From: Amycolatopsis alkalitolerans
GTDB lineage: Bacteria > Actinomycetota > Actinomycetes > Mycobacteriales > Pseudonocardiaceae
DNA length: 64,000 nt
Direction: 5' to 3'
Assembly: GCF_006152065.1 (NCBI RefSeq)
Contig: NZ_VDFW01000002.1
Span: 186,001 to 250,000, forward strand
Positions 16,052 through 24,334 of this stretch are shown here, piece by piece. How positions within the stretch are numbered: the stretch's first letter is position 1; every line of letters starts with the position of its first letter. Under the pieces are notes generated by a model. It saw only the letters and a program-made list of their open reading frames with translations. It was not told the DNA's origin and did not search any database. Made by a program: the position numbers and the translations under genes.

Positions 16052-17205
16052 CGGGTCACCGTCCGGTGTGCCAGTACGGCCGTGATCGCCGAGACGACGG
16101 CGCAGAAGGCGAGGATCGCCAGCACCGGCACCACCACGCTGGTCCAGCCCGCGCCGCCGGCCAGATCCGTGAACGCCCGCAGCGCCCAGCCGTTCGGCGT
16201 GCCGAGCGCGAGCGTCCGCAGGAACTGCGGGGCGGCGCCGAGGAAGATGAAGTTCCCGCCGAGCAGGACGAGCGAGAACGTGACGATCGCGGCGACGCCG
16301 TCGGCCTGCCGTTCGTTGCGCGACAAGGCGATTACGAGCGCGGTCAGGCAGACCAGGACGAGCGCCATCGCGAGGACCACCAGGATCACCGGTAGCGGCG
16401 GGCCCCAGTCGACCCCGAAGGCCAGGGCCGTCACGCCGACGACGGTGCCGAGACTGGCCGCCCCGTAGACGAAGGTCGCCAGCGCCTTCCCCATCAGGGC
16501 GGCGCCGGGCCGGACCGGTGCGGCCGCGATGCGGTCGAGCATCCCGTCCTGCCGTTCCAGGAAGTAGCTCCGCGCGACGAAACCGATCGAGAACAGCATG
16601 AAGAAGATGCCCATCGCGGGCGCGTAGTAGCCGATGCCGCCCACCGCACGCGTGCCGGCCGCGCGCTGGACGACCTCCTCCGGCAGGCGCAGTGCCGCGG
16701 CCCGATCGGCGAGCCCGGCCTCGGGCGCACCGGCCGCGAGCGCGGTCGCCACGGACAGCCGGTTCGCGTTCAGCTGTGCGACGAAGGATTCGGCGATGGA
16801 CCGGCCGACCTGTGCCGCGAGCGGCGAGTCCACCGAGGACAGAACGGTGACGGGTGGGACCGCTCTGCCGTGTGCCGCGGCGGAGAAGCCCGGCGGTATC
16901 ACGAAAGCGGCACCGACCTGGCCCGCTGCCACCTGATCGCGTGCCTCGATCTCACTGGCCACCGGACGGACCGTGAGCAGGTCCCGCAGTTCCGGCCCGG
17001 ACACGAAACCGGTGAACGCGGTCGCGAGCGCGCCGTGGTCGGAGTCGACGAGAGCGACGTCGGCGTGGAACGTGTCGGTGCCACGGAAGGCGAAGCTCAT
17101 GAGCGTCGCGACCGCCAGCGGTGCCAGCAGGCCGAGCACCCACGCGGACCGGTCGCGCAGTCGCTGCCGCAGGTCCTTTCCGGCGATGAGCAGGGCGGCA
17201 GTCAC
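16048..17205 (-). CDS. ABC-2 type transporter permease (first subunit)
   Basis: A 385-residue permease with one N-terminal helix (I-A-G-K-D-L-R-Q-R-L-R-D before it, a typical ABC-2 entry motif). Then come a soluble extracytoplasmic loop (about 45-190) and five C-terminal helices. GTG 17205 is preferred because it lies within the end of the ATPase gene (stop 17208-17210), giving a coupled start; the longer open frame upstream lies inside the ATPase gene and is not conserved-looking. It pairs with the permease at 14915 and is energised by the ATPase at 17208. Confidence 0.83.
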   Translation of the reverse strand: MTAALLIAGKDLRQRLRDRSAWVLGLLAPLAVATLMSFAFRGTDTFHADVALVDSDHGALATAFTGFVSGPELRDLLTVRPVASEIEARDQVAAGQVGAAFVIPPGFSAAAHGRAVPPVTVLSSVDSPLAAQVGRSIAESFVAQLNANRLSVATALAAGAPEAGLADRAAALRLPEEVVQRAAGTRAVGGIGYYAPAMGIFFMLFSIGFVARSYFLERQDGMLDRIAAAPVRPGAALMGKALATFVYGAASLGTVVGVTALAFGVDWGPPLPVILVVLAMALVLVCLTALVIALSRNERQADGVAAIVTFSLVLLGGNFIFLGAAPQFLRTLALGTPNGWALRAFTDLAGGAGWTSVVVPVLAILAFCAVVSAITAVLAHRTVTR

Positions 17206-17207
17206 GG

Positions 17208-18149
17208 CTACTCCCGCAGCGCGGTGCCGGTCAGGTGGAGGAAGACCGCCTCCAGGTCGGGCTCGGTGACCTCCGCCGAGCGGACCCCGACGCCCGCGTG
17301 ATCCGCGGCGTCGAGGACTCTCGGCAGCAGTTGCCGCCCCTCGTCCACGATCAGGTGCACCTCGCCGTCGGCGGTGTCGGCGCCCTCGACACCGGGCAGG
17401 GCACGGCATTTCGCGGTGAACGCGGCGAGATCTCCTTGCGCGGAAAGGGTTATCCGGTCACGCTGGCCCAGGCGCGCGACCAGTTCGCGGCGGGTGCCTT
17501 CGGCGACGAGCCTGCCGTGGTCGATGATCCCGACCCGGTCGCACAGCCGCTCCGCCTCCTCCATGTAGTGCGTGGTGTAGAGCACGGCCATCCCGGCGGC
17601 ACCGAAGGACTGCACGCTTTCCAGGATCGCGTGCCGGCTCTGCGGATCGACGCCGACGGTCGGCTCGTCGAGCACGAGCAGCGTCGGCCGGTGCAGCAGC
17701 CCGGCGCCGATGTTGAGGCGCCTTTTCATCCCGCCGGAGAAGGACTCGACCTTGTCCTTGGCGCGGTCGCTGAGCCCGATGAGTTCGAGAATCTCGCCGG
17801 TGCGCTGTTCGAGCAGCCGCCCGCGCAGGTGATACAGGCGGCCGAAGAAGTACAGGTTCTCCCGCGCGGTGAGATCGGGGTAAAGCGCGACCTCCTGCGG
17901 CACATACCCGATGAGCGCCTTGCCCCGGACGGCCGAACGTGTCATCCGCCGGCCCGCGACGAAGATCTCCCCGGCATCCGGGGTCAGCAGCCCGCATACG
18001 AGCCGGATGGTCGTCGTCTTTCCGGCGCCGTTGGGCCCGAGCAGGCCGTAGGTTTCCCCGGCCCGCACGCCGAAGCTCACGTCCTCGACGGCGACCCGGT
18101 CGCCGAAGCGTTTGCCCAGCCCCCTCGCGGTCAGCACTTCCTGGCTCAT
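17208..18149 (-). CDS. ABC transporter ATP-binding protein
   Basis: A 313-residue ATPase of the DrrA/NatA type. Walker A G-P-N-G-A-G-K-T-T-T (about 39-48), the Q-loop, signature F-S-G-G-M-K-R-R, Walker B L-L-V-L-D-E-P-T-V-G-V-D-P and the H-loop T-T-H-Y-M-E-E-A-E are all intact. A C-terminal extension after residue 220 follows the DrrA pattern. GGAGGG lies nine bases before ATG 18149, so this start is used rather than GTG 18158. First gene of a three-gene exporter operon on the minus strand. Confidence 0.92.
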   Translation of the reverse strand: MSQEVLTARGLGKRFGDRVAVEDVSFGVRAGETYGLLGPNGAGKTTTIRLVCGLLTPDAGEIFVAGRRMTRSAVRGKALIGYVPQEVALYPDLTARENLYFFGRLYHLRGRLLEQRTGEILELIGLSDRAKDKVESFSGGMKRRLNIGAGLLHRPTLLVLDEPTVGVDPQSRHAILESVQSFGAAGMAVLYTTHYMEEAERLCDRVGIIDHGRLVAEGTRRELVARLGQRDRITLSAQGDLAAFTAKCRALPGVEGADTADGEVHLIVDEGRQLLPRVLDAADHAGVGVRSAEVTEPDLEAVFLHLTGTALRE

Positions 18150-18223
18150 GCCGACCACCCTCCGCAGGCGGCGCCACCCGCCGACAGGGGCGAAGGTCCC
18201 GCGTTTCGTGATCTACTCGAAGG

Positions 18224-18892
18224 GTGAAGGTGTGGGCGATGCTCATCCTGGTCCTGGTGCTGGCAGGTTGTTCGGGCGGGCCGGGCGCGGGGGAGACCGA
18301 GGATTTCGACGGTTCGTCGCTGGATCCGGCGCGCTGGGTCGCCTACGACGGCTTCAACCGGGCCTCGGCGGAGACGTGGCGGGCGTCGCAGTGCACAGTG
18401 TCCGGCGGTGTGCTGCGCCTGCGGGCGGATGCTTCCGGCATCTGCGGCGTCGCGTCCCGGATCCAGACGACGTACGCGAAGGCGGAGGTCCGTGCCCGGT
18501 TCTCGGCTCCCGCCGGGCAGGGGCTGGCACCGGTTTTCCTGTTCTGGCCACAAAACGACAATGATTGGCCGCAGGCGGGGGAAATCGACTGGCTGGAATG
18601 CTACGACACGAGCCGCCGCTCGTTCGGTTCGTGGATCCACTACGCCGGGCGCGGCGGCAACGACGAATCCGACTACGGGGGCGATTTCCGCGTCGACATG
18701 AGCCAATGGCACACCTACGGCGTCGAATGGACCTCGTCGCAGGTGCGGGTATCGGTCGACGGGCAGGTCTGGCACACCTACACACGGCACATCCCGAGCG
18801 GGCCGATGCACCTGGCCTTCCAGATCAACCGGATCGGGCCGGTCACCGGCGTGGCCGAGGTGGAGATCGACTGGGTGCACGTCGACGGTTGA
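18224..18892 (+). CDS. GH16 family glycosidase, predicted lipoprotein
   Basis: A 222-residue secreted protein. The N terminus is a lipoprotein signal: a short hydrophobic run ending in L-A-G-C at residues 13-16, so Cys16 should be lipidated. The rest is a compact jelly-roll of glycoside hydrolase family 16. The active-site motif E-I-D-W-L-E places nucleophile Glu120, Asp122 and acid/base Glu125. GH16 enzymes cut beta-1,3 or mixed-linkage glucans, agarose or related polymers, or transfer glycans. Being cell-anchored and only about 200 residues, it may remodel the organism's own envelope or attack extracellular beta-glucan. GTG 18224 is the start that preserves the signal peptide. Confidence 0.85.
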   Translation: MKVWAMLILVLVLAGCSGGPGAGETEDFDGSSLDPARWVAYDGFNRASAETWRASQCTVSGGVLRLRADASGICGVASRIQTTYAKAEVRARFSAPAGQGLAPVFLFWPQNDNDWPQAGEIDWLECYDTSRRSFGSWIHYAGRGGNDESDYGGDFRVDMSQWHTYGVEWTSSQVRVSVDGQVWHTYTRHIPSGPMHLAFQINRIGPVTGVAEVEIDWVHVDG

Positions 18893-18906
18893 GCGACACT
18901 GGAGGT

Positions 18907-19143
18907 ATGGCGCACCGACGGAAGCCGCGGATCGCCCGGTGGCCGGTGTCCTCGTCGGTGATCAAGGCGGTCGGCTACGACCCCGGGCGCCGCATCCTCG
19001 ACGTCGAGTTCGTGGGCGGGCGGGTGTATCGCTACACCGGCGTGGACGGCGCCGTGTACAAGGACTTCATGGCCGCCGAGAGCAAGGGCCGGTTCTTCAA
19101 CCAGCACATCCAGTACGGCTACGAGTTCGAACAGTTGACCTGA
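18907..19143 (+). CDS. KTSC domain protein
   Basis: A 78-residue single-domain protein. It shows the KTSC pattern: S-S-S-V-I-K-A-V-G-Y-D early, L-D-V-E-F-V-G-G-R-V-Y-R-Y-T-G-V in the middle and S-K-G-R-F-F-N near the C terminus. The domain is named for its likeness to a lysyl-tRNA synthetase C-terminal region and its role is unknown; it often occurs as a short stand-alone protein. GGAGGT abuts ATG 18907. Its last 25 bases overlap, tail to tail, the 3' end of the biotin carboxylase gene. Confidence 0.85.
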   Translation: MAHRRKPRIARWPVSSSVIKAVGYDPGRRILDVEFVGGRVYRYTGVDGAVYKDFMAAESKGRFFNQHIQYGYEFEQLT

Positions 19144-20453
19144 CGCTCCTCCAGCCACCGCGTGTGCACCGGGCCGTCGGCGAGTTCTCCCAGTAGCTCC
19201 GCGTGCAACCCGGCCGTGGACGCCACGCCCTCGATGCGCAGTTCCGCGAGCGCCTGCCGCGCCCGGGACAGCGCCTCCGCCCGGGTGGCGCCCCAGCAGA
19301 TCAGCTTCGCGATCATCGAGTCATAGAACGGACTGATCTGATCGCCCGCCGCGAAACCCGTGTCCACCCGGACGCCGGGGCCGCCGGGCAGGTCGAACCG
19401 CGTCAGCTCGCCGGGCGCCGGGCGGAAGTCCAGCGCGGGGTCCTCGGCGTTGATCCGCAGCTCGACGGCGGCGCCGGTCAGCTCGGCCTCGGTGACCGAA
19501 AGCGGTGCGCCGCATGCGATCCGCAGCTGTTCGGCCACCAGGTCCAGCCCGGTCACGCATTCGCTGACCGGATGCTCGACCTGGATCCGCGTGTTCATCT
19601 CGATGAAGAAGAACTCGTCGCCGGCCACCAGGAATTCCACCGTGCCCGCGTTGCGGTAGCCGACGTGCCGGGAAAGCCGGACCGCCGCCTCGGTGATCGC
19701 CTCGCGCAGTCCGGGGGCGAGCCCCGGCGCGGGGGCTTCCTCGATGAGCTTCTGGCGGCGCCGCTGCACGGAACAGTCCCGTTCGAAGGCGTGCGTCACG
19801 TTCCCGTGGTCGTCCGCGAGCACCTGCACCTCGATATGGCGCGCCCGCTCGATGAGCCGCTCGAGGTACACCGTGCCGTCCCCGAACGTGGCGGCCGCCT
19901 CGGCACGCGCGGTCGCCACGACCTCGGCGAGTTCGGCGGCGGACGCCACCGGCCGGATACCACGACCGCCGCCGCCCGCGGAAGCCTTGACCAGCAACGG
20001 AAAGCCGACCTCACGGGCGGCGGCTTCGGCGGCGCCCGCGCCGCTGAGCGGGTCGCTGCCCGGGACGACCGGCACTCCGGCTTCCGCGGCCATCCGCCGT
20101 GCGGTCGCCTTGTCACCCATCTTCTCGATGACCTCGGCGGGCGGCCCGATGAAGGTCAGCCCGGCTTCGGCCACGCGCCGCGCGAACGCCGCGTTCTCCG
20201 CCAGGAACCCGTAGCCGGGATGGATCGCGTCCGCGCCCGAGTGCTTGGCCGCGTCGAGCACGGCGTCGGCGTTCAGGTACGACTTGGCGGCGGGCGAACC
20301 GCCGAGGTACACCGCGTCGTCGGCGAGTTCGACCCAGCGGGACTCCTTGTCCGCGTTGGAGTACGCCGCGACGGCTTCGAATCCGGCCTGGTGGCAGGCG
20401 CGGATGAGCCGCAGCGCGATCTCGCCCCGGTTCGCGACGAGCACTCGCCTCAT
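19119..20453 (-). CDS. accC: Biotin carboxylase subunit
   Basis: A 444-residue ATP-grasp enzyme that carboxylates biotin on a carrier protein. It starts R-V-L-V-A-N-R-G-E-I-A-L-R and has the glycine-rich ATP loop G-G-G-G-R-G, the E-R-D-C-S-V-Q-R-R catalytic strand and E-M-N-T-R-I-Q-V-E-H-P-V-S-E. Its ATG (20453) overlaps the stop of the biotin carrier gene by four bases. No acetyl-CoA carboxyltransferase (AccA/AccD) is encoded nearby; the genes immediately upstream are the 5-oxoprolinase-like PxpC and PxpB. It may therefore serve this locus rather than general fatty acid synthesis. Confidence 0.92.
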   Translation of the reverse strand: MRRVLVANRGEIALRLIRACHQAGFEAVAAYSNADKESRWVELADDAVYLGGSPAAKSYLNADAVLDAAKHSGADAIHPGYGFLAENAAFARRVAEAGLTFIGPPAEVIEKMGDKATARRMAAEAGVPVVPGSDPLSGAGAAEAAAREVGFPLLVKASAGGGGRGIRPVASAAELAEVVATARAEAAATFGDGTVYLERLIERARHIEVQVLADDHGNVTHAFERDCSVQRRRQKLIEEAPAPGLAPGLREAITEAAVRLSRHVGYRNAGTVEFLVAGDEFFFIEMNTRIQVEHPVSECVTGLDLVAEQLRIACGAPLSVTEAELTGAAVELRINAEDPALDFRPAPGELTRFDLPGGPGVRVDTGFAAGDQISPFYDSMIAKLICWGATRAEALSRARQALAELRIEGVASTAGLHAELLGELADGPVHTRWLEERQVNCSNS

Positions 20454-20686
20454 CCGTCGACCTCGGCGATGTCCTGCCCCATCGAAACCTCGTCGCCGTC
20501 GTCGATGAGGAACCGCGTGATCCGGCCCGCGTCTTCCGCCTTGAGCTCGTTGAACGTCTTCATCACCTCGATGAGCGCGATGGTCTGCCCCGGGGTGAAG
20601 CTGCCGCCCTCCTCGACGTACGGGTCGGCGTCGGGCGAAGGACGGCGGTAGAACACGCCGGGCATGGTCGCCTTGATCGTTGCCAC
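20450..20686 (-). CDS. Short biotin carboxyl carrier protein
   Basis: A 78-residue biotinyl domain with no proline/alanine-rich linker. The modification site is E-V-M-K with target Lys43, in place of the classical A-M-K-M context, followed by T-F-N-E-L. Proteins this short are typical of the biotin carriers found beside pxpABC genes, and unlike the roughly 150-residue AccB of fatty acid synthesis. The 97-bp gap to pxpC and the overlap with accC suggest one minus-strand operon: pxpB, pxpC, this gene, accC. Confidence 0.88.
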   Translation of the reverse strand: MATIKATMPGVFYRRPSPDADPYVEEGGSFTPGQTIALIEVMKTFNELKAEDAGRITRFLIDDGDEVSMGQDIAEVDG

Positions 20687-20783
20687 TTGTCTCCTCCTCG
20701 GTGTCTGTTGGCCTACGCGCTACCTTCGGATGGCGCGTGTGCGACGTGCCTTGGTCACCAGGCACACCCGATCATTTGCAGGC

Positions 20784-21743
20784 TCAGCGGATGCGGTCCA
20801 GCCGCGACCGGCGGTCGCGCCGCGCGGCCAGCGCCGCGTCGAGATCGACGGGGACGAACGACACCAGATCGCCGGTCTTGGCCTGCGCGAGCCGGTCCCG
20901 GTCGGCCGACACCACGGTGCCGATCGTGGCGTACCCGCCGCCGGTGACCGCGTCGTTGAGCAGCACGATCGGCTCGTCGCCGCCGGGCACCTGGATCGAC
21001 CCGACGGGGTAGCCGAGATCGACGACGTTCGCCGGGTCGCTGCCCGCGCCGAACGGCTGCTCGCGCTCGACGAAGTCCAGCTTCCCGCCGCGCAGGCGGT
21101 AGCCGACCCGGTCCGCGTCCTTGGTGATCTTCCATTCCGTGCCGAGGAACGAGGCCAGCCCGCCCTCGGTGAGCCGGTACGAGCACAGCCCGACGACCGT
21201 CCTAAGTGGAGTGACGGCGGGGAATTCCGGCCGCAGCCCCTCGGGCACGCGTACCCCGGCCCGGGCACCATTCGGCTCGCCGAGCGGAAGCCGGTCGCCG
21301 TCGGCGAGCTTCCGGCCGTCGAGACCACCAAGCCCGGTGAGCGTGTACGTCGAACGCGAGCCGAGGTACTCGGGCACCGCGATCCCGCCGCTCACCGCGA
21401 CATACGGCCGCGCACCCGCGGTGATCATCGCGAACGACAGGACGTCTCCGGCCTTGACGGGGAAGGACTCCCACATCGGCACCGGCTCGCCGTTGAGGCT
21501 CAGCGGCGCCTCCGCACCGGTTACGGCGACCACGCGCGAGTCGGTGAACTCCAGCTTCGGCCCGATGTAGGTGGCTTCTAGCGTCGCCGCGCCCTCGGGG
21601 TTGCCGACCAGGATGTTGGCCGCACGATGGGAAAACTGGTCCATCGCGCCGGACGGCGGCATGCCGATCTCGTAGAACCCGTCCCGCCCGGCGTCCTGCA
21701 CGGTGGTGGACAGGCCAGGGGAGTGCACGATCAGTTCGCTCAC
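20784..21743 (-). CDS. pxpC: 5-oxoprolinase subunit C-like / biotin-dependent carboxyltransferase domain protein
   Basis: A 319-residue protein of the PxpC (KipA, allophanate hydrolase subunit 2) family. Motifs are S-T-T-V-Q-D-A-G-R-D-G near the N terminus, P-P-S-G-A-M-D-Q-F-S-H-R-A-A-N-I-L-V-G-N, G-G-I-A-V-P-E-Y-L-G-S-R-S-T-Y, and the C-terminal G-Y-P-V-G-S-I-Q-V-P-G-G. In E. coli, PxpABC hydrolyses 5-oxoproline (pyroglutamate) with ATP. In urea carboxylase the same two domains form the carboxyltransferase. GTG 21743 overlaps the PxpB stop (GTGA), so the two subunits are made together. Confidence 0.88.
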   Translation of the reverse strand: MSELIVHSPGLSTTVQDAGRDGFYEIGMPPSGAMDQFSHRAANILVGNPEGAATLEATYIGPKLEFTDSRVVAVTGAEAPLSLNGEPVPMWESFPVKAGDVLSFAMITAGARPYVAVSGGIAVPEYLGSRSTYTLTGLGGLDGRKLADGDRLPLGEPNGARAGVRVPEGLRPEFPAVTPLRTVVGLCSYRLTEGGLASFLGTEWKITKDADRVGYRLRGGKLDFVEREQPFGAGSDPANVVDLGYPVGSIQVPGGDEPIVLLNDAVTGGGYATIGTVVSADRDRLAQAKTGDLVSFVPVDLDAALAARRDRRSRLDRIR

Positions 21744-22642
21744 CGGTACAGCACCTCCAGCAGCTCACTGTTGACCGAGTCGGGATCGGCGAGGAACTCC
21801 GCCGGGCTGAAGGCGAACTCGCGGATGCGGTAGCCGAACGTGCCGGCCTCGACCTCGGCCCGCACCTGGTCGAACTCGGCCTGGTCGATCGCGCGGTAGC
21901 GGAAGATGTCGCCCGCGCGCGGGAACACGCTGCGCTCGCGGAAGTCCGGCAGTGTCTGGGAAACGTCGAGCACGGGCGCCGGCGCGATCCCGAACAGCTG
22001 GTAGCCGCCCGCGCCGCGCACGGGGTAGACCACGCCGAACGCGCCGCCGTAGCCGAACGCGCGTTCCGGGGTGTCGGTGCGCGGGCGGACGTACTTGGGC
22101 ACCTCGATCTGCCGTTCGCGCGGCACCATCTGGTAGCAGAACGGCAGGCCGGGCACGAACCCCAGCATGGTCACGAGGTACGGCGCGCCGGAGAGCGCGT
22201 CGATCAGCTGGGGGACGCCCGCGTAGCCGTTGATACGGGCCGCGTATTCGAGATCGGTCGCTTCGGGATCCTGATGACGGTCGCGGAAGCGCAGGAGCGT
22301 CTCGCGCGTCCACGGATCGTCGTAGAGCACCGGCACGTCCACGACGCGGGCCGGCAGCACCTGGTCGGCGGTCAGCTCGGTCGCCGACTCCTCCAGCGCG
22401 CGCAGCTGTTTCACCAGTTCGGCGGGATGCAGCAGGTCCGGGTCGAGGCGGATGAGGTAGGAGGCGTTGGACGGGCAGATGTCGAGCACGCCGGGCACGT
22501 CCCGCTCGCGCAGGGCGGTGGTGATGGTCATGGCCTTCAGGTTCGCCTCCAGGCTCATGGCCTGGTCGATCTCGACGAACACGAACTCGTCGCCGCCGTA
22601 CTCGTAGCGCGCCGGCGGCAGCCGAAGGTCGGTCGTGGTCAC
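21740..22642 (-). CDS. pxpB: 5-oxoprolinase subunit B-like (KipI family)
   Basis: A 300-residue member of the PxpB/KipI family. It is recognised by G-G-D-E-F-V-F-V-E-I near the N terminus, V-P-V-L-Y-D-D-P in the middle and G-F-V-P-G-L-P-F-C-Y-Q-M with P-R-T-D-T-P near 195-215. It is longer than the roughly 220-residue classical PxpB because of extra N-terminal residues. GTG 22642 is selected for GAGGAGG placed five bases upstream. Divergent from pxpA, with 138 bp between them that must carry both promoters. Together with PxpA and PxpC it should convert 5-oxoproline to glutamate. Confidence 0.87.
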   Translation of the reverse strand: MTTTDLRLPPARYEYGGDEFVFVEIDQAMSLEANLKAMTITTALRERDVPGVLDICPSNASYLIRLDPDLLHPAELVKQLRALEESATELTADQVLPARVVDVPVLYDDPWTRETLLRFRDRHQDPEATDLEYAARINGYAGVPQLIDALSGAPYLVTMLGFVPGLPFCYQMVPRERQIEVPKYVRPRTDTPERAFGYGGAFGVVYPVRGAGGYQLFGIAPAPVLDVSQTLPDFRERSVFPRAGDIFRYRAIDQAEFDQVRAEVEAGTFGYRIREFAFSPAEFLADPDSVNSELLEVLYR

Positions 22643-22780
22643 GGCATCCTCCTCTCGGGTTCCGCCCACCTTCGCCGCCCGGCGCCCGCGGCGCTATTGG
22701 ACATCCGGGACAGGTACTAGCGCGGGCATTGGCCAACCTGGCGAATTGCCGCCGCGAGGCGCGGCTTCCACGCTGGGGAC

Positions 22781-23551
22781 ATGAAGACGCTGATCGACCT
22801 CAACGCCGACGCCGGGGAGAGCTTCGGGAGGTGGCGCCTCGGCGACGACGAGCGGCTGCTCCCGCTGGTCAGCTCGGTCAACGTGGCCTGCGGCTGGCAC
22901 GCCGGAGACCCGGCGACGATGCGGCGTTCGGTCGAGCTGGCGCGCGCGTCGGGCACCGCGCTGGGCGCGCATCCCGGCTTGGCGGACCTGGCGGGTTTCG
23001 GCCGGCGATCGATGGCGCTGTCCCCGGCGGACGCCGCCGACGCATGCCTGTACCAGTACGGTGCCCTGCGCGGGTTCGCCGACGCGCTGGGCGTGCCGGT
23101 CGTGCACGTCAAGCCACACGGCGCCTTCTACGGGCTGACGATGCGGGATCCGGCGATAACCGGTGCGATCGCCGAAGCATGCGCTTCGGTGTCGCCGGAG
23201 CTGATCGTCGTGCTGCTGGCGGGGGAACCGGCCACGCAAGCGGAAGCGGCCGGGGCGCGGGTGGCCCGGGAGGCGTTCGCCGATCTGGACTACGACGACG
23301 ACGGGCACATCATCATCGAGCCGCGGCCGGCCGCGAAGGACCCCGCGGCGTGCGCCGGCCGTGTCATGTCTATTTTGGACGGATACGTGACCACCGTGAG
23401 CGGGAAGCGGGTCGAGGTGGACGCGGACACCGTTTGCCTGCACGGGGACCGCCCGAACGCGGTCGACATCGCGGCCGCGATCCGGGAACGGCTGGACGAC
23501 GCGGGCGTGCGCGTGGCGCCTATCGCGGAGGTGCTCGCGGTGCGAAGCTGA
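22781..23551 (+). CDS. pxpA: 5-oxoprolinase subunit A (LamB/YcsF family)
   Basis: A 256-residue TIM-barrel-like protein of normal length. It starts I-D-L-N-A-D-A-G-E-S-F-G and has N-V-A-C-G-W-H-A-G-D-P, A-H-P-G-L-A-D-L-A-G-F-G-R-R, V-K-P-H-G-A-F-Y and C-L-H-G-D-R-P-N-A; the usual family form is K-P-H-G-A-L-Y. PxpA binds the cyclic substrate and acts with PxpB and PxpC. Here it is on the opposite strand from both, so stoichiometry depends on a divergent promoter. It is the only pxpA in the window although two pxpBC pairs are present. Confidence 0.9.
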   Translation: MKTLIDLNADAGESFGRWRLGDDERLLPLVSSVNVACGWHAGDPATMRRSVELARASGTALGAHPGLADLAGFGRRSMALSPADAADACLYQYGALRGFADALGVPVVHVKPHGAFYGLTMRDPAITGAIAEACASVSPELIVVLLAGEPATQAEAAGARVAREAFADLDYDDDGHIIIEPRPAAKDPAACAGRVMSILDGYVTTVSGKRVEVDADTVCLHGDRPNAVDIAAAIRERLDDAGVRVAPIAEVLAVRS

Positions 23552-23597
23552 GCTGGACGTTGACAACGCTGGTGTTCGAGGCACTAAAGTCGGCGTG

Positions 23598-23966
23598 ATG
23601 ACGGGGTCTGGGGGCGTTCGGCAGCCGAGGATGCCTTTGTCGGCCGAGGTTCTTCGCGAGGCCGCCAATCGTCCGTATGCGCCGCCGCGGCTGTTGCGCG
23701 CCGCCGACGCGGTGCTGGAAGGGAAGTTCACCTGGGAGGACGTGGCCAAAGGGCAGTGCGATCATCCGTTCGCCCGGTCCTTGTTCACGCCGAAGGCGGA
23801 GCGGACGCTGTGGCCGTTTCTCCAGCAGGTCGCCGACGAGCCCCGGCAGCAGCCCGAACGGCATCCCGTCCGGGCCGGCGGCCCGGACGAGGAAGAGGAG
23901 GACTTCAGCCTCCGCACGTACGGGGAAGACGTGTCCGTTCCGCCCGAATCGGGCGGCGGCAACTAA
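23598..23966 (+). CDS. Hypothetical protein ahead of type VII-like substrates
   Basis: I do not recognise a family. The 122 residues have a basic, helical N-terminal half (L-S-A-E-V-L-R-E-A-A-N-R-P-Y-A-P-P-R-L-L-R) and an acidic, disordered C-terminal tail (D-E-E-E-E-D-F). There is no signal peptide or membrane segment. It precedes the next two genes by 13 bp and shares their orientation, so it is probably co-expressed and may be a cytoplasmic partner. GTG 23595 is an equally good start. Confidence 0.65.
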   Translation: MTGSGGVRQPRMPLSAEVLREAANRPYAPPRLLRAADAVLEGKFTWEDVAKGQCDHPFARSLFTPKAERTLWPFLQQVADEPRQQPERHPVRAGGPDEEEEDFSLRTYGEDVSVPPESGGGN

Positions 23967-23979
23967 AGGGTGGACCGCC

Positions 23980-24324
23980 ATGAATGAACCGGGGCCCGGC
24001 TACCAGGTGAATCCGGACGCCGTGCACAGGATCGCGAACGATCTCACCGATGCCGCGGCCCAGATGCACCGGATCACCAACGAGATGCACACCGCGATGT
24101 TCCCGAGCACGACAAGGCTTGACAGCCCGACGACGGTGTTCGGCAACCAGACGCCGGGCGGGCCCTACCTCGGGCAGAGACTCAACGACCTGGTCTGGGC
24201 GCTGGCGAACTACGGCTATTCGCTCGGTACCACGATGAGCGACGCGGCCGGGCAGCTGCACAAGGCGGGCGACATCTACGCGCGAACGGACAACGAGGTG
24301 GCCCAGAAAGGCATTCCTCACTAA
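23980..24324 (+). CDS. Small ESX/WXG100-like protein
   Basis: A 114-residue, mostly helical protein without a signal peptide. Its N-terminal half (V-H-R-I-A-N-D-L-T-D-A-A-A-Q-M-H-R-I) resembles the first helix of WXG100-type proteins. The C terminus has Y-A-R-T-D-N-E-V, which fits the YxxxD/E export signal of type VII secretion substrates. A central W (L-V-W-A-L-A-N-Y-G) replaces a strict W-x-G turn. The next gene encodes a larger protein with W-D-G. No EccC, EccD or other secretion machinery is in the window, so export would use a system encoded elsewhere. Confidence 0.6.
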   Translation: MNEPGPGYQVNPDAVHRIANDLTDAAAQMHRITNEMHTAMFPSTTRLDSPTTVFGNQTPGGPYLGQRLNDLVWALANYGYSLGTTMSDAAGQLHKAGDIYARTDNEVAQKGIPH

Positions 24325-24334
24325 AGAGGTCATC

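Noticed and set aside
19119-19143. Tail-to-tail overlap of KTSC and biotin carboxylase genes as a sign of misannotation
   Set aside because: Both frames end in well-conserved or plausible C termini; 25-bp convergent overlaps are frequent in this compact genome.
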